DNA of 64,000 nt from Sphingopyxis fribergensis (lineage in GTDB: Bacteria > Pseudomonadota > Alphaproteobacteria > Sphingomonadales > Sphingomonadaceae): NCBI RefSeq assembly GCF_000803645.1, contig NZ_CP009122.1, positions 3,758,501-3,822,500 on the forward strand. Reading direction: 5' to 3'. Made by a program: the position numbers and the translations under genes. This document shows, piece after piece, positions 1 through 8,035 of this stretch. The first letter of the stretch is position 1. Each line of letters begins with the position of its first letter. The notes beneath the pieces are model-generated. The model searched no databases, was not told the origin of the DNA, and saw only the letters and a program-made list of their open reading frames with translations.

Positions 1-756
1 CGACAACTGCGCGCGCGCAGCCTCAAAATTGCGCCCGACCGAATAGCTTTGCTGCCAAGTGAGTCCAGCAGTCCCCGCCTGCAATAGCCGCTCGCCGGGG
101 CCAAAACGGATTGAGCCCAGATCCTTTTTCGCGATGAAGGCGCGCACCGCATTGGGGCCGCCCACGGTGCGTAGCAGGCTGTCGTTCGCAAGATTGTCGC
201 TGTGGGTGATCGCGGTCTCGATCAGGTCGCGGACGCTCATCGTCACCGACCCCTCGGCGCGCACGCGTGCCGCGAGCGGCTGGTGAAAGACCACCAGATC
301 CTCGGGGCCGATGCGGACGCGCTGGTCCAGCGTCATCCGGCCTTGATCGACTGCGTCGAGCACAGCCAGCGTGACCCACAGCTTCGACACGCTTTGCTGC
401 GGGAACAGGTCGCCGCCGCGCTGCGACAGCGCCCATTCGCCATCGATGCGCTGCACCGCGATGCCTGTCTTGCCGGGAAACGAGCGCCAGAGTTCATAGA
501 TGCGGTCGTTGAGCCCGGCGGGGGCGCGGCGGAAGCCGGGGTCCAGCGGCCCCGCGGGGCGCGGCATCTGCGAGCGCACGGGCTGGCCGATCGGCACACT
601 GACCGAACCCGCCGGACCCCGCACCGCCGCCTTCGGCTGCGCGGCGGGCTGCTGGCGCGGCTGCGGCACGATCGCAGCGCTGCTGACGCAGCCCGCCAGC
701 ACCGCGGCGCTCATCGACACGGCGAGGAGCGGCCTGACCGATAATTTAACCTTCAT
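1..756 (-). CDS. Class A beta-lactamase-like serine hydrolase lipoprotein (3' end beyond window)
   Basis: Probably an exported, membrane-anchored serine hydrolase of the class A beta-lactamase superfamily. The frame is open from an ATG at 756 to the window edge (252 codons), so the C-terminus with the expected KTG motif is not visible. The N-terminus is a lipoprotein signal (LAGC, Cys23), followed by a Pro/Ala-rich linker. The class A landmarks are present and correctly spaced: SVSK at 122-125 (SxxK nucleophile), SDN at 186-188, and Glu222 exactly 36 residues after SDN, matching Glu166. The usual Asn170 is Gln226. It lies downstream of msrA on the same strand. Whether it hydrolyses beta-lactams or is a housekeeping serine hydrolase cannot be told from this part. 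Confidence 0.85.
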   Translation of the reverse strand, partial: MKVKLSVRPLLAVSMSAAVLAGCVSSAAIVPQPRQQPAAQPKAAVRGPAGSVSVPIGQPVRSQMPRPAGPLDPGFRRAPAGLNDRIYELWRSFPGKTGIAVQRIDGEWALSQRGGDLFPQQSVSKLWVTLAVLDAVDQGRMTLDQRVRIGPEDLVVFHQPLAARVRAEGSVTMSVRDLIETAITHSDNLANDSLLRTVGGPNAVRAFIAKKDLGSIRFGPGERLLQAGTAGLTWQQSYSVGRNFEAARAQLS

Positions 757-893
757 TCAATCCCCGCATTTGCGACTTTTATATGGTCCCGACCCCATTC
801 GGGCATTGTCTGCGTCTCGCAGGCGCGCGGGAGGGGCCAGCGATTTGCGGTGAATGATTCTTCTGCCGCGACCAATGGCGGGAACCCTTGGGT

Positions 894-1556
894 TCAGGGT
901 GCCGGCTTCGCCCGCACCATATCGGGATAAAGCCGCTTCAAAGCCGCCAGCTTTGGCGCGTCCCACCGCAGGATATAACCGTTGGTCGGGTTGCGGCGCA
1001 TGAAATCCTGATGATTCGCCTCGGCGGGATAGAAACGCTTGTACGCCTCGACCGGCACGATGATCGGCTTGGCAAAATATTTGCCCTTGCCGATCTGCGC
1101 CAGATAGGCGGTCGCGACCCGCCGCTGGCTGGCGTCGAGCGGCACGATCGCGGCGCGATATTGCGTGCCGCTGTCGGGCCCCTGACGATTTTTCAGTGTC
1201 GGGTCGGCGACCACCGAAAACAGGATGCGGAGCAGGCTGCCATAGCTGACCTGCGAAGGGTCATAGACGATACGGACCGCCTCGGCATGCCCCGACTTGC
1301 CGTCGTGGGTCCGCTCATATTTGGCGGTCGCGGCGCTTCCGCCATGATAACCCGATTCGACCGAAATCACGCCTTTGACGTTGGAAAAGACGCCTTCGAC
1401 GCCCCAGAAGCAGCCGCCCGCGAGCACCGCCGTGGCGCGTTTCGCATTGACGACAGGATCGACGAGCGCGGCGGGCAGCTTGACGACGCTTTCGGCCTGC
1501 GCCGGGGTGCATTGCGCGACGATCGCGCCTGCCGCCAGCGCCGCGACGGCGCGCAA
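894..1556 (-). CDS. msrA: Peptide-methionine (S)-S-oxide reductase, probably exported
   Basis: Reduces methionine-S-sulfoxide in oxidised proteins, using thioredoxin-type reductant. The GGCFWGVE motif carries the catalytic Cys (residue 49 from the start chosen here); downstream are GYHGG, GHAEAVRIVYDP and the YHG/SGTQYRAAI-type family blocks. I chose the TTG at 1556 because it gives a clean Sec-type signal peptide ending at AQA before ESVV and because a separate small ORF (1580-1687) occupies the upstream DNA in another frame. The same frame also runs open to an ATG at 1706 (270 aa), but that start has no visible Shine-Dalgarno and would put about 50 unusual residues before the signal peptide. 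The exported location suggests periplasmic repair. No obvious SD precedes the TTG, so coupling to the small ORF is possible. Confidence 0.88.
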   Translation of the reverse strand: MRAVAALAAGAIVAQCTPAQAESVVKLPAALVDPVVNAKRATAVLAGGCFWGVEGVFSNVKGVISVESGYHGGSAATAKYERTHDGKSGHAEAVRIVYDPSQVSYGSLLRILFSVVADPTLKNRQGPDSGTQYRAAIVPLDASQRRVATAYLAQIGKGKYFAKPIIVPVEAYKRFYPAEANHQDFMRRNPTNGYILRWDAPKLAALKRLYPDMVRAKPAP

Positions 1557-1579
1557 GGAAAGGCTATGCCGCAGCGGCG

Positions 1580-1687
1580 TTACGCCGGAAGCGGCAACGC
1601 CGGCTGATTGAGGACGATATAGGTCGCGCCAATCGCGAAGCCAGCGAGCATGGTGAGAAACCAGTCGGAGCGGAGCATGGAGAGCAT
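1580..1687 (-). CDS. Small single-span membrane protein / msrA leader ORF (35 aa)
   Basis: A 35-codon ORF with an ATG at 1687, preceded by a good ribosome-binding site (AAGAGG about 5 nt upstream) and ending in TAA 23 nt before the proposed TTG start of msrA. The peptide begins MLSMLRSDWF, continues with a hydrophobic stretch LTMLAGFAIGATYIVL, and ends NQPALPLPA, so it could be a one-helix membrane protein. It is not in the msrA frame. Its role is unknown: it may be a functional small protein or a translated leader that couples to msrA. The strong SD, hydrophobic helix and tight spacing argue for translation; no homolog search was possible. Confidence 0.55.
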   Translation of the reverse strand: MLSMLRSDWFLTMLAGFAIGATYIVLNQPALPLPA

Positions 1688-1822
1688 GATAACCTCTTTT
1701 TTTCATATCTGTCAGTTCGCGGCCTGGACCGCTTTGGTTACACCGACGATATGGAGCGCCCCGACCAGCCGTGCAGTGATGTGAGTCACCCTAACGGAAA
1801 TGACTTACTATCCGGTGAACCG

Positions 1823-1836
1823 GGCGGTTAACCGCC
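1823..1836. promoter_or_regulatory. 14-bp perfect palindrome upstream of the msrA leader
   Basis: GGCGGTTAACCGCC is a perfect palindrome. It lies about 90 bp beyond the aspartate aminotransferase stop and about 135 bp before the small ORF that precedes msrA. There is no T-run, so a terminator is unlikely; a regulator binding site is possible but unproven. Confidence 0.35.
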
Positions 1837-1925
1837 GTTCAGGTTCAAATAGTCGCGGCCGCGGCGATTACAAGACCGATCGGTACAAAATAATCGTGCG
1901 CGAATAAATTTTTGTCGGGGAGGTG

Positions 1926-3137
1926 TCAGCTAAGCGCAGCGCATGCCTGCTGGATACGCACGCAGGCTTCCTTCAGCACCGCTTCCGACGTCGCATAGGA
2001 CACGCGGAACGCCGGCGACAGGCCGAACGCCCCGCCGTGCACCGCCGCGACCTTGGCGCTGTCGAGGAAATAGTCGATCAGCTTCTCGTCACTGTCGATC
2101 AGCAGGCCGTCCGGGGTTTTCTTGCCGATGCAGCCACTCGCGTCGGGATAGACATAGAAGGCTCCGTCGGGGGTCGGACAGTTGAGGCCGGGGGCATCGT
2201 TGAGCATCGCGACGACCATGTCGCGGCGCTTCTTGAACGCCGCGTTACGGTCGTCGAGGAACTGCTGCGGCCCGCCGAGTGCGGCGGCGGCGGCGGCCTG
2301 CGCGATCGAACAGGGGTTCGACGTCGACTGCGACTGGAGCTTGCCCATCGCCTTGATCAGCCACGCCGGCCCACCGGCATAGCCGATGCGCCAGCCGGTC
2401 ATCGCATAGGCCTTCGAACAGCCGTTCACTGTCAGGATGCGGTCGATCAAATCGGGGCAGCGCTCTGCAAAGGTCGTGAAGGCGAAATCGGCGTACCAAA
2501 CATGCTCGTACATATCGTCGGTCATCACCATCACATGCGGGTGGCGGCGGATCACTTCGCCCAGCGCGTCGAGTTCCTCGCCCGAATAGGCGGCGCCCGA
2601 GGGATTCGACGGCGAATTGAACATCACCCAGCGCGTCTTCGGCGTGATCGCGGCGTCGAGCTGCGCCGGCGTGATCTTGTAATTCTGCGCCGCGGTGCCT
2701 TCGATGATCACCGGCGTGCCGCCCGCAAAGGCGACGATGTCGGGATAGCTCACCCAATAGGGCGCGGGGATGATGACCTCGTCGCCCTTGTCGACCGTCG
2801 CGACGAGCGCGTTGAACAAAGTGTGCTTGCCACCGACATTGACCGTGATCTGGTCGAGGGCGAATTCGAGGCCGTTGTCGCGGCGGAACTTGCCGCGGAT
2901 CGCTTCCTTCAGCGCCACCGTGCCGTCGACGAGAGTATATTTGGTCTGGCCACCCCGGATCGCCTCGATCGCCGCTTCCTTGACGAAATCGGGGGTATCG
3001 AAATCGGGCTCGCCGGCGCTGAGGCCAATGACATCGACGCCCGCGGCCTTCAGCGCCGACACGCGCGCGGTCATCGCGAGCGTTGCCGAGGGCTGGATAC
3101 GGTTCAGGGCGGCGGAGACATGGGGCTTCAGCGACAT
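1926..3137 (-). CDS. aatA: Aspartate aminotransferase, class I PLP-dependent
   Basis: Transfers the amino group between aspartate and 2-oxoglutarate. In alphaproteobacteria this subfamily often also accepts prephenate or aromatic substrates. The 403-aa length is normal. It has the SAGEPDFDTP N-terminal block, the cofactor loop SPSNPSGAAYS, and the PLP-lysine motif NGCSKAYAMTGWRIGYAGG. The ATG at 3137 follows a GGAAG ribosome-binding site. The stop of the pabB-pabC fusion lies 140 bp upstream on the same strand, so cotranscription is possible but not shown. The general fold and reaction are clear; the exact substrate range is inferred from the family. Confidence 0.93.
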   Translation of the reverse strand: MSLKPHVSAALNRIQPSATLAMTARVSALKAAGVDVIGLSAGEPDFDTPDFVKEAAIEAIRGGQTKYTLVDGTVALKEAIRGKFRRDNGLEFALDQITVNVGGKHTLFNALVATVDKGDEVIIPAPYWVSYPDIVAFAGGTPVIIEGTAAQNYKITPAQLDAAITPKTRWVMFNSPSNPSGAAYSGEELDALGEVIRRHPHVMVMTDDMYEHVWYADFAFTTFAERCPDLIDRILTVNGCSKAYAMTGWRIGYAGGPAWLIKAMGKLQSQSTSNPCSIAQAAAAAALGGPQQFLDDRNAAFKKRRDMVVAMLNDAPGLNCPTPDGAFYVYPDASGCIGKKTPDGLLIDSDEKLIDYFLDSAKVAAVHGGAFGLSPAFRVSYATSEAVLKEACVRIQQACAALS

Positions 3138-3277
3138 GACGATATCTTCCGTGGCTTGCGCGGTCGGGCTGCAAAAGGACAGGAAATTGCGCGTGGCCGC
3201 GCCTAAAGCCTCTCACCGATCTTCGCAAGCGCGGCGCTTGATAATTTACCTATGCGCCGGGCTGGTTAGCCTATCGA

Positions 3278-5110
3278 CTATGCTGCAGCGTCGGCCAGCC
3301 GCGCCGGGATCAGCCCGCGAAGACTGTTGCCGATAAAGAATCCGCGCTCCAGATCGGCGAGCCGCAGGTGCGATTCGACCGCGCGCCCTTTCTCGATCAG
3401 CTCGGCGCGCAGCACGCCGGGAAGCAGTCCCAGCGCGAGCGGCGGCGTGAGCAATTGTCCGCCGCGCTCGACGAAAACATTGCTCCAGCTGCCCTCGGTG
3501 ACGAACCCCGGTTCGTCGACGAACACAACCTCGGCCGCGCCGCTCTCGTGCCGCGCGGCGTCGTAAGCGGCGCGCAGACTGGTTTTGTGTGTCAGGCGAA
3601 AATCATCGGCGGCCATCGGCACGGGCCGCACCGCAACCGGCACCGGCAGTTCGGCAAGCCGCGGCAGCGGCGATACCTCGACCGCAAGCGCGCCCGACGG
3701 CGCGAGCCGCATCCGCACGCGCGCGGCGCTGCGCAGGCGAAAGGTCGCCGATTGCAGGCTGTTGCGCGTCGCATGGCGGTCGAAAGTGAAGCCCAGCGCC
3801 TCGGCGCTCGCCTTCATCCGCGCCAGATGCCCCTCGAGCCGCTGGACGCCTTCGACCGGGTCGAAGAACATCGTTTCTATGAGGTCGAAGCTTTCCCCCG
3901 CTGCGCCCACAAATTCCCCCTTGGCCAGACATTCGCGCCATTCTTCAGCCGGTTCGCTGTCGGCGACAATTCCCGATCCCAATCCCAGCGTGGCGCAAGG
4001 TCGCCCGTCCTGCAAGCCGCTTTGCGGTAACATCCTGGGAAAGACGAGCGTCCGGATCGCGACATTGAACGCGGCGTCGCCCCCGGGCTCGATGAACCCG
4101 ATCGAGCCGGTGTAGAGCCCGCGCGCGCCCTCCTCCAACGCGTCGATAATCTCCATCGCGCGCACCTTTGGGGCGCCGGTGATCGATCCGCACGGAAAGG
4201 CGGCGCGCAGCACGTCGACCGCGCCCCTGCCTTCGGGCAGACGCGCGCCGACGTCGGAGACGAGCTGATGGATCGTCGGAAAGCTTTCGACGCGAAACAG
4301 GTCGGGCACCGCGACCGACCCCGGCACCGCGACGCGCGAAAGATCGTTGCGAATCAGGTCGACGATCATCAGATTTTCGGCGCGCTGCTTGGGATCTTCG
4401 GCAAGCTCGCGCGCGACTGCCGCGTCGGCATCGGGATCGGAAAGCCGCGCCGCGGTCCCCTTCATCGGGCGCGCCATCACTTGGCCCTGACGCAGCGCGA
4501 AAAACAGTTCGGGCGAGTGCGACACGATCGCCCGTTCGCCGGTCCAGATGACGCCGCCATAGCCCGCGCGCGCCGTCTGCCGTAGCCGCGCATGGACCGC
4601 GAGCGGATTGCCGAGCACGGGCACGTCGGCGCGGAAGGTGAAGTTCGCCTGATAGATGTCGCCCGCGCGGATAAGGTCCAGCACCGCCTCGACCGCAGCG
4701 AGATAGTCGGCGCGATGGGCGCGGGGCGCGACCCTGCCGATCCACGCGGACCCCGGATCGGGGAGCAGATCCGCCACCTTGTCGGCATCGATCCGACGGA
4801 CCTTGTGAAACAGCCCGAACCAGCCGAGCGGCGCCGCGCTCGCGTCGGCGTCGACCGCGCCGCGCCACGCGGGCGCGAGCGCCTTGCCCGCCTCATAGGT
4901 GAGATAGCCCGCGGCATGGAGCCCGTAGCCCTGCGCCGCTTCGAGCGCCGATAGCAGCGCCGGGACCTCCGCCGCCGAATGCGCCGTCAGCACCTCGACG
5001 GGATCGACGAACAATCGCGCCGCCGCCGCGCCTTCGGCGCGCGCATCGTCGAGCAGTACGAAGGGCGGGCAGTCCGGGCCCGGAACGGGAATCGCGTCGC
5101 TGCCCGTCAT
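3278..5110 (-). CDS. pabB: Aminodeoxychorismate synthase component I / 4-amino-4-deoxychorismate lyase fusion
   Basis: Makes 4-aminobenzoate for folate. The N-terminal part (about 1-395) is a chorismate-binding PabB domain with RPMKGTAAR at 214-222, DLIRNDLSRV at 251-260 and GSITGAPKVRAMEIID from 308. The C-terminal part (about 400-610) is a class IV PLP fold like PabC, with RLEGHLARM, HKTSLR (PLP lysine region), EGSWSNVFV and LLPGVLRAEL. Having both steps in one 610-aa chain removes the need for a separate lyase; glutaminase PabA is not in the window. The ATG at 5110 is the first in frame. The next upstream gene, a secreted protein, ends 51 bp away on the same strand. Such fusions are known in several proteobacteria. 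Confidence 0.93.
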   Translation of the reverse strand: MTGSDAIPVPGPDCPPFVLLDDARAEGAAAARLFVDPVEVLTAHSAAEVPALLSALEAAQGYGLHAAGYLTYEAGKALAPAWRGAVDADASAAPLGWFGLFHKVRRIDADKVADLLPDPGSAWIGRVAPRAHRADYLAAVEAVLDLIRAGDIYQANFTFRADVPVLGNPLAVHARLRQTARAGYGGVIWTGERAIVSHSPELFFALRQGQVMARPMKGTAARLSDPDADAAVARELAEDPKQRAENLMIVDLIRNDLSRVAVPGSVAVPDLFRVESFPTIHQLVSDVGARLPEGRGAVDVLRAAFPCGSITGAPKVRAMEIIDALEEGARGLYTGSIGFIEPGGDAAFNVAIRTLVFPRMLPQSGLQDGRPCATLGLGSGIVADSEPAEEWRECLAKGEFVGAAGESFDLIETMFFDPVEGVQRLEGHLARMKASAEALGFTFDRHATRNSLQSATFRLRSAARVRMRLAPSGALAVEVSPLPRLAELPVPVAVRPVPMAADDFRLTHKTSLRAAYDAARHESGAAEVVFVDEPGFVTEGSWSNVFVERGGQLLTPPLALGLLPGVLRAELIEKGRAVESHLRLADLERGFFIGNSLRGLIPARLADAAA

Positions 5111-5161
5111 CGCCTTGGCGCCATCGCTATTTCGCTGGGTTCGATCGCGCGCCGGCCGCGA

Positions 5162-5698
5162 TCAGCGGTCGCGCTTCATGCGGATCGTACGGCCGCCGTC
5201 GATCGTCGCGAAATAGCTGCCCATCGTCGCGACCTTGATCTTGACCTTCTGCCCCGGCTTCGGCTGCCGCGGCAGGCGGGTCGTGTCGATCTGCACCCAC
5301 ACCGCGTCATCTTCCATCGCGAGCGTATATTTGCCCGAGCGGTCGATGCTCACCGAACGGATCGTCGTTTCGATTTCCTTGACCTCATCCTCGTCGCCGC
5401 CGAAAATTCCGCCGAGCTTGGGGAAGGAAAAGCCGAACAGCCCGCGCCGCGCCTTTTTGGCGGTTTCGCGATCGGTAAAGGTGATTTCGCGCGCCTGGTC
5501 GGCGCTCGACAGTTCGCCGACCTCGCGGTCGAAACAGGCGAGTCGCGCCGCCGGATCGGCGATGTCGCGGCAGGCGTAAAGTTCGCGGATTTGCGCGGGC
5601 TGTGCTGGCGGCAGCTTGTCCTTGGCGGCCACCGGAACGGCGGCGGCGCAGGCGATAAGGACGAGCGACGCGGCGACGCGCGATGACAGCTGCAACAT
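5162..5698 (-). CDS. Secreted protein of unknown function, Cys-containing (178 aa)
   Basis: I do not recognise a named family with certainty. The protein has a Sec signal peptide (hydrophobic 8-24, cleavage near VAAK). It then has a short block of the type LYACRDIADPAARLACFDREV, seen in several uncharacterised envelope proteins, with two cysteines that could form a disulfide. A charged middle follows (GGDEDEVKEIETTI), and the C-terminal half is probably beta-rich (WVQIDTTRLPRQPKPGQKV), resembling a small beta-barrel. It starts with ATG at 5698, divergent from the acyl-CoA ligase gene, and may be first gene of the transcription unit leading into pabB-pabC. Confidence 0.75.
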   Translation of the reverse strand: MLQLSSRVAASLVLIACAAAVPVAAKDKLPPAQPAQIRELYACRDIADPAARLACFDREVGELSSADQAREITFTDRETAKKARRGLFGFSFPKLGGIFGGDEDEVKEIETTIRSVSIDRSGKYTLAMEDDAVWVQIDTTRLPRQPKPGQKVKIKVATMGSYFATIDGGRTIRMKRDR

Positions 5699-5835
5699 GG
5701 CAAAACCCCTGGCGGTGAAGATATGCGCTGCCTAGCCGCCCCGGCTGCGCGCCGCAAGCGAGCCCGGTTGCAAATCACCGCTTACTGACCCTAGTGTAAG
5801 GAACCCTGCCTAATTCGAATAGGATATCACCCCCG

Positions 5836-7515
5836 ATGGACAGCCGCTTTTCCTGGTCGACCGATTATCGCCACCCCACGAAATGGGACCAGGAATTTGC
5901 GCCGCTGTCGCTGCCCGACATGCTCGCCGCCAGCGTGGCGCGGCGCGGCGATGCGCCGATGCTCGATTTCCTCGGCCGCCAGTTCAGCTATGCCGAGGTC
6001 GCGCGCGGCGCCGCGCGCGTCGCGCGCGGGCTGCAACAACGCGGCATCGGCAAGGGTAGCCGCGTCGGCCTCTTCCTTCCCAACGTCCCTCATTATGTCG
6101 CGGCCTATTATGGTGCGCTCGCGGCTGGGGCGACGGTGGTCAACTTTTCTCCGCTCTACACCGTCGCCGAACTGGAAGCGCAGGTCGAGGATTCGGGCAC
6201 CGACACGCTGTTCACGATCAGTGCCGCAGCGCTGCTGCCGACCGCACTCCAGGTGCTCGACGGATCGAGCCTGAAGCAGCTCGTCGTCGGGTCGGTCGCG
6301 GGCGGACTGCCTGCGGCGAAATCCATGCTTTACCGCCTGTTCAAGCGCAGCGAGGTCGCGGCGCTGCCCACCGACCCGCGCATCATCCGCTTTTCCACCC
6401 TCATCGACAATGACGGCAAGCCCGATCCGGTCGCGATCGACGCCGAACAGGACATCGCGCTGATCCAGTACACCGGCGGCACCACCGGCACGCCGAAGGG
6501 CGCGAAGCTGACGCACCAGAACCTGACCGCCAATGCGCGACAGGTGAATGCGATCGACCCCGATCATGACGCCGCCGACCGCATCCTCGGCGTACTTCCT
6601 TTCTTCCACGTCTTTGCCAACACCTGCGTGCTCAACCGCACCATCCTCAACGGCGGTACGATCACGATGCTGCCGCGTTTCGACGCGAAGCAGGCGCTCG
6701 AGGCGATCACGCGGACGAAGACCACCGCGCTGCCCGGCGTGCCGACGATGTATCAGGCGTTGCTCGATCATCCCGACCTCGCAAAGACCGACTTCTCTTC
6801 GCTGCGTATCTGCATCTCGGGCGGCGCGCCGATGCCCGGCGAGCTGCGTGAGAAGTTCGTCGCAGCGACAGGCGCGTCGCTCGTCGAAGGCTATGGCCTG
6901 ACCGAAAGTTCGGGCGTCGTCGCGACCAACCCCTATGAAGGCCCGGTCAAGCCGGGCACGATCGGCCAGCCGATCCCGGCAACGCATATCCGCCTGCTCG
7001 ACAAGGAGGACGCTTCAAAGGACGCTCCCGACGGCGAGCCCGGCGAGCTCGCGGTCAAGGGGCCGCAGGTCATGCAGGGCTATTGGAACCGGCCCGATGC
7101 CGACAAGGACAGCTTCACCGACGACGGCTGGCTGCGCACCGGCGACGTCGCGGTGGTCGAGGCGGGCGGCTATATCCGCATCGTCGACCGGCTGAAGGAC
7201 ATGATCGCGGTTGGCGGGTTCAAGGTCTATCCGAGCGTGATCGAAGCGCATCTCTATGAACATCCGGCGGTCAAGGAGGCAATCGTTCTGGGCGTTCCCG
7301 ACGCCTATCGCGGCGAAGCGCCCAAGGCGTTCGTTACGCTCGAGGATGGCTTCAACGTCAGCGGCGAGGCGCTCGCCGCGTGGCTCAACCCTCAGCTTGG
7401 CAAGCATGAACGCGTGAACGCGGTCGAGGTGCGACTGAACCTGCCCAAGACGATGATCGGCAAGCTCGATCGCAAGGCGTTGCGTGCAGAAGAGAAAACG
7501 AGCGCCAAAGCCTAA
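5836..7515 (+). CDS. fadD: Long-chain fatty acid-CoA ligase, AMP-forming
   Basis: Activates fatty acids to acyl-CoA through an acyl-adenylate. The 559-aa chain has the ANL-family P-loop YTGGTTGTPKG at 212-222, the adenine-binding block EGYGLTES, the hinge region GDVAVVEAGGYIRIVDRLKDMI, and the C-terminal catalytic lysine region PKTMIGKLDRKAL. It starts at ATG 5836, 137 bp from the divergent secreted-protein gene, so the two probably have back-to-back promoters. Downstream small genes are on the same strand. Chain-length preference cannot be read from the sequence; the long-chain assignment rests on overall similarity to FadD. Confidence 0.9.
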   Translation: MDSRFSWSTDYRHPTKWDQEFAPLSLPDMLAASVARRGDAPMLDFLGRQFSYAEVARGAARVARGLQQRGIGKGSRVGLFLPNVPHYVAAYYGALAAGATVVNFSPLYTVAELEAQVEDSGTDTLFTISAAALLPTALQVLDGSSLKQLVVGSVAGGLPAAKSMLYRLFKRSEVAALPTDPRIIRFSTLIDNDGKPDPVAIDAEQDIALIQYTGGTTGTPKGAKLTHQNLTANARQVNAIDPDHDAADRILGVLPFFHVFANTCVLNRTILNGGTITMLPRFDAKQALEAITRTKTTALPGVPTMYQALLDHPDLAKTDFSSLRICISGGAPMPGELREKFVAATGASLVEGYGLTESSGVVATNPYEGPVKPGTIGQPIPATHIRLLDKEDASKDAPDGEPGELAVKGPQVMQGYWNRPDADKDSFTDDGWLRTGDVAVVEAGGYIRIVDRLKDMIAVGGFKVYPSVIEAHLYEHPAVKEAIVLGVPDAYRGEAPKAFVTLEDGFNVSGEALAAWLNPQLGKHERVNAVEVRLNLPKTMIGKLDRKALRAEEKTSAKA

Positions 7516-7578
7516 CCTGCTTTATGGAAAAGGTGGCGATATCGGCCGACCATGCCTTCCCGGTTCGGGAGAAAAAGC

Positions 7579-7764
7579 ATGGAAGAAAGTCGCGAATTTC
7601 TGGCGCTTCGCCGCGCGCAGGAACAGGCAGCAGCCGCCTGCGCCGTGTCCGAGGAAGAACGCATCCTTCGCCGCGAACTCGCAGACTATTATGCGCAGCG
7701 GCTCGCGCAGATGCCGAACGCCGCCCAAATTCCCGAAGAGAGCGCCCCCGCGCCCCATTTCTGA
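7579..7764 (+). CDS. Small hypothetical protein (61 aa)
   Basis: No recognised family. The ATG at 7579 has a GGGAGA ribosome-binding site at a good distance; an upstream in-frame ATG at 7552 lacks one. The product is a charged, probably helical peptide (MEESREFLALRRAQEQ, then SEEERILRRELADYYAQRLAQ) with a Pro/Ala-rich tail, looking like a small coiled-coil or helical-hairpin protein. It ends one base before the ATG of the DUF6894 gene, so the two are very probably translated together. Confidence 0.65.
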   Translation: MEESREFLALRRAQEQAAAACAVSEEERILRRELADYYAQRLAQMPNAAQIPEESAPAPHF

Positions 7765-7765
7765 C

Positions 7766-8020
7766 ATGGCCGACACCTATCCGCCGCGCAGCTATTATTT
7801 CCACGTCCGCAACGGCCAAGGCCTGATCCGCGACGAAGAGGGGCAGATGGTGTCGCCCGACAAAAGCATCCGCCAGATCGCCATCGAGGGCGCGCGGTCG
7901 GTGATGGCAGCCGATGTGCTGGAGGGATTTCTGGACCTGTCCGGGCAGATCGAGGTCGACGACGACCGGCATGCGACGATCCTCACCGTCCGCTTCGACG
8001 AAGCCATCGTGATGAAATGA
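7766..8020 (+). CDS. DUF6894-like small protein (84 aa)
   Basis: A small cytosolic protein matching the DUF6894 pattern common in sphingomonads and rhizobia. The family-typical N-terminal block YYFHVRNGQGLIRDEEGQ is followed by a helix (QIAIEGARSVMAADVLEG), and the end is LDLSGQIEVDDDRHATILTVRFDEAI. The function of the family is not established. It follows the 61-aa ORF by one base and converges on the Crp/Fnr regulator gene, leaving only 15 bp between the stops. The family assignment is from memory of the pattern. Confidence 0.75.
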   Translation: MADTYPPRSYYFHVRNGQGLIRDEEGQMVSPDKSIRQIAIEGARSVMAADVLEGFLDLSGQIEVDDDRHATILTVRFDEAIVMK

Positions 8021-8035
8021 CGCCGGCCCTCGGTC

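Noticed and set aside
202..744. 180-codon plus-strand ORF at the left edge
   Set aside because: Antisense to the beta-lactamase-like gene, which has properly spaced catalytic motifs and a lipobox.
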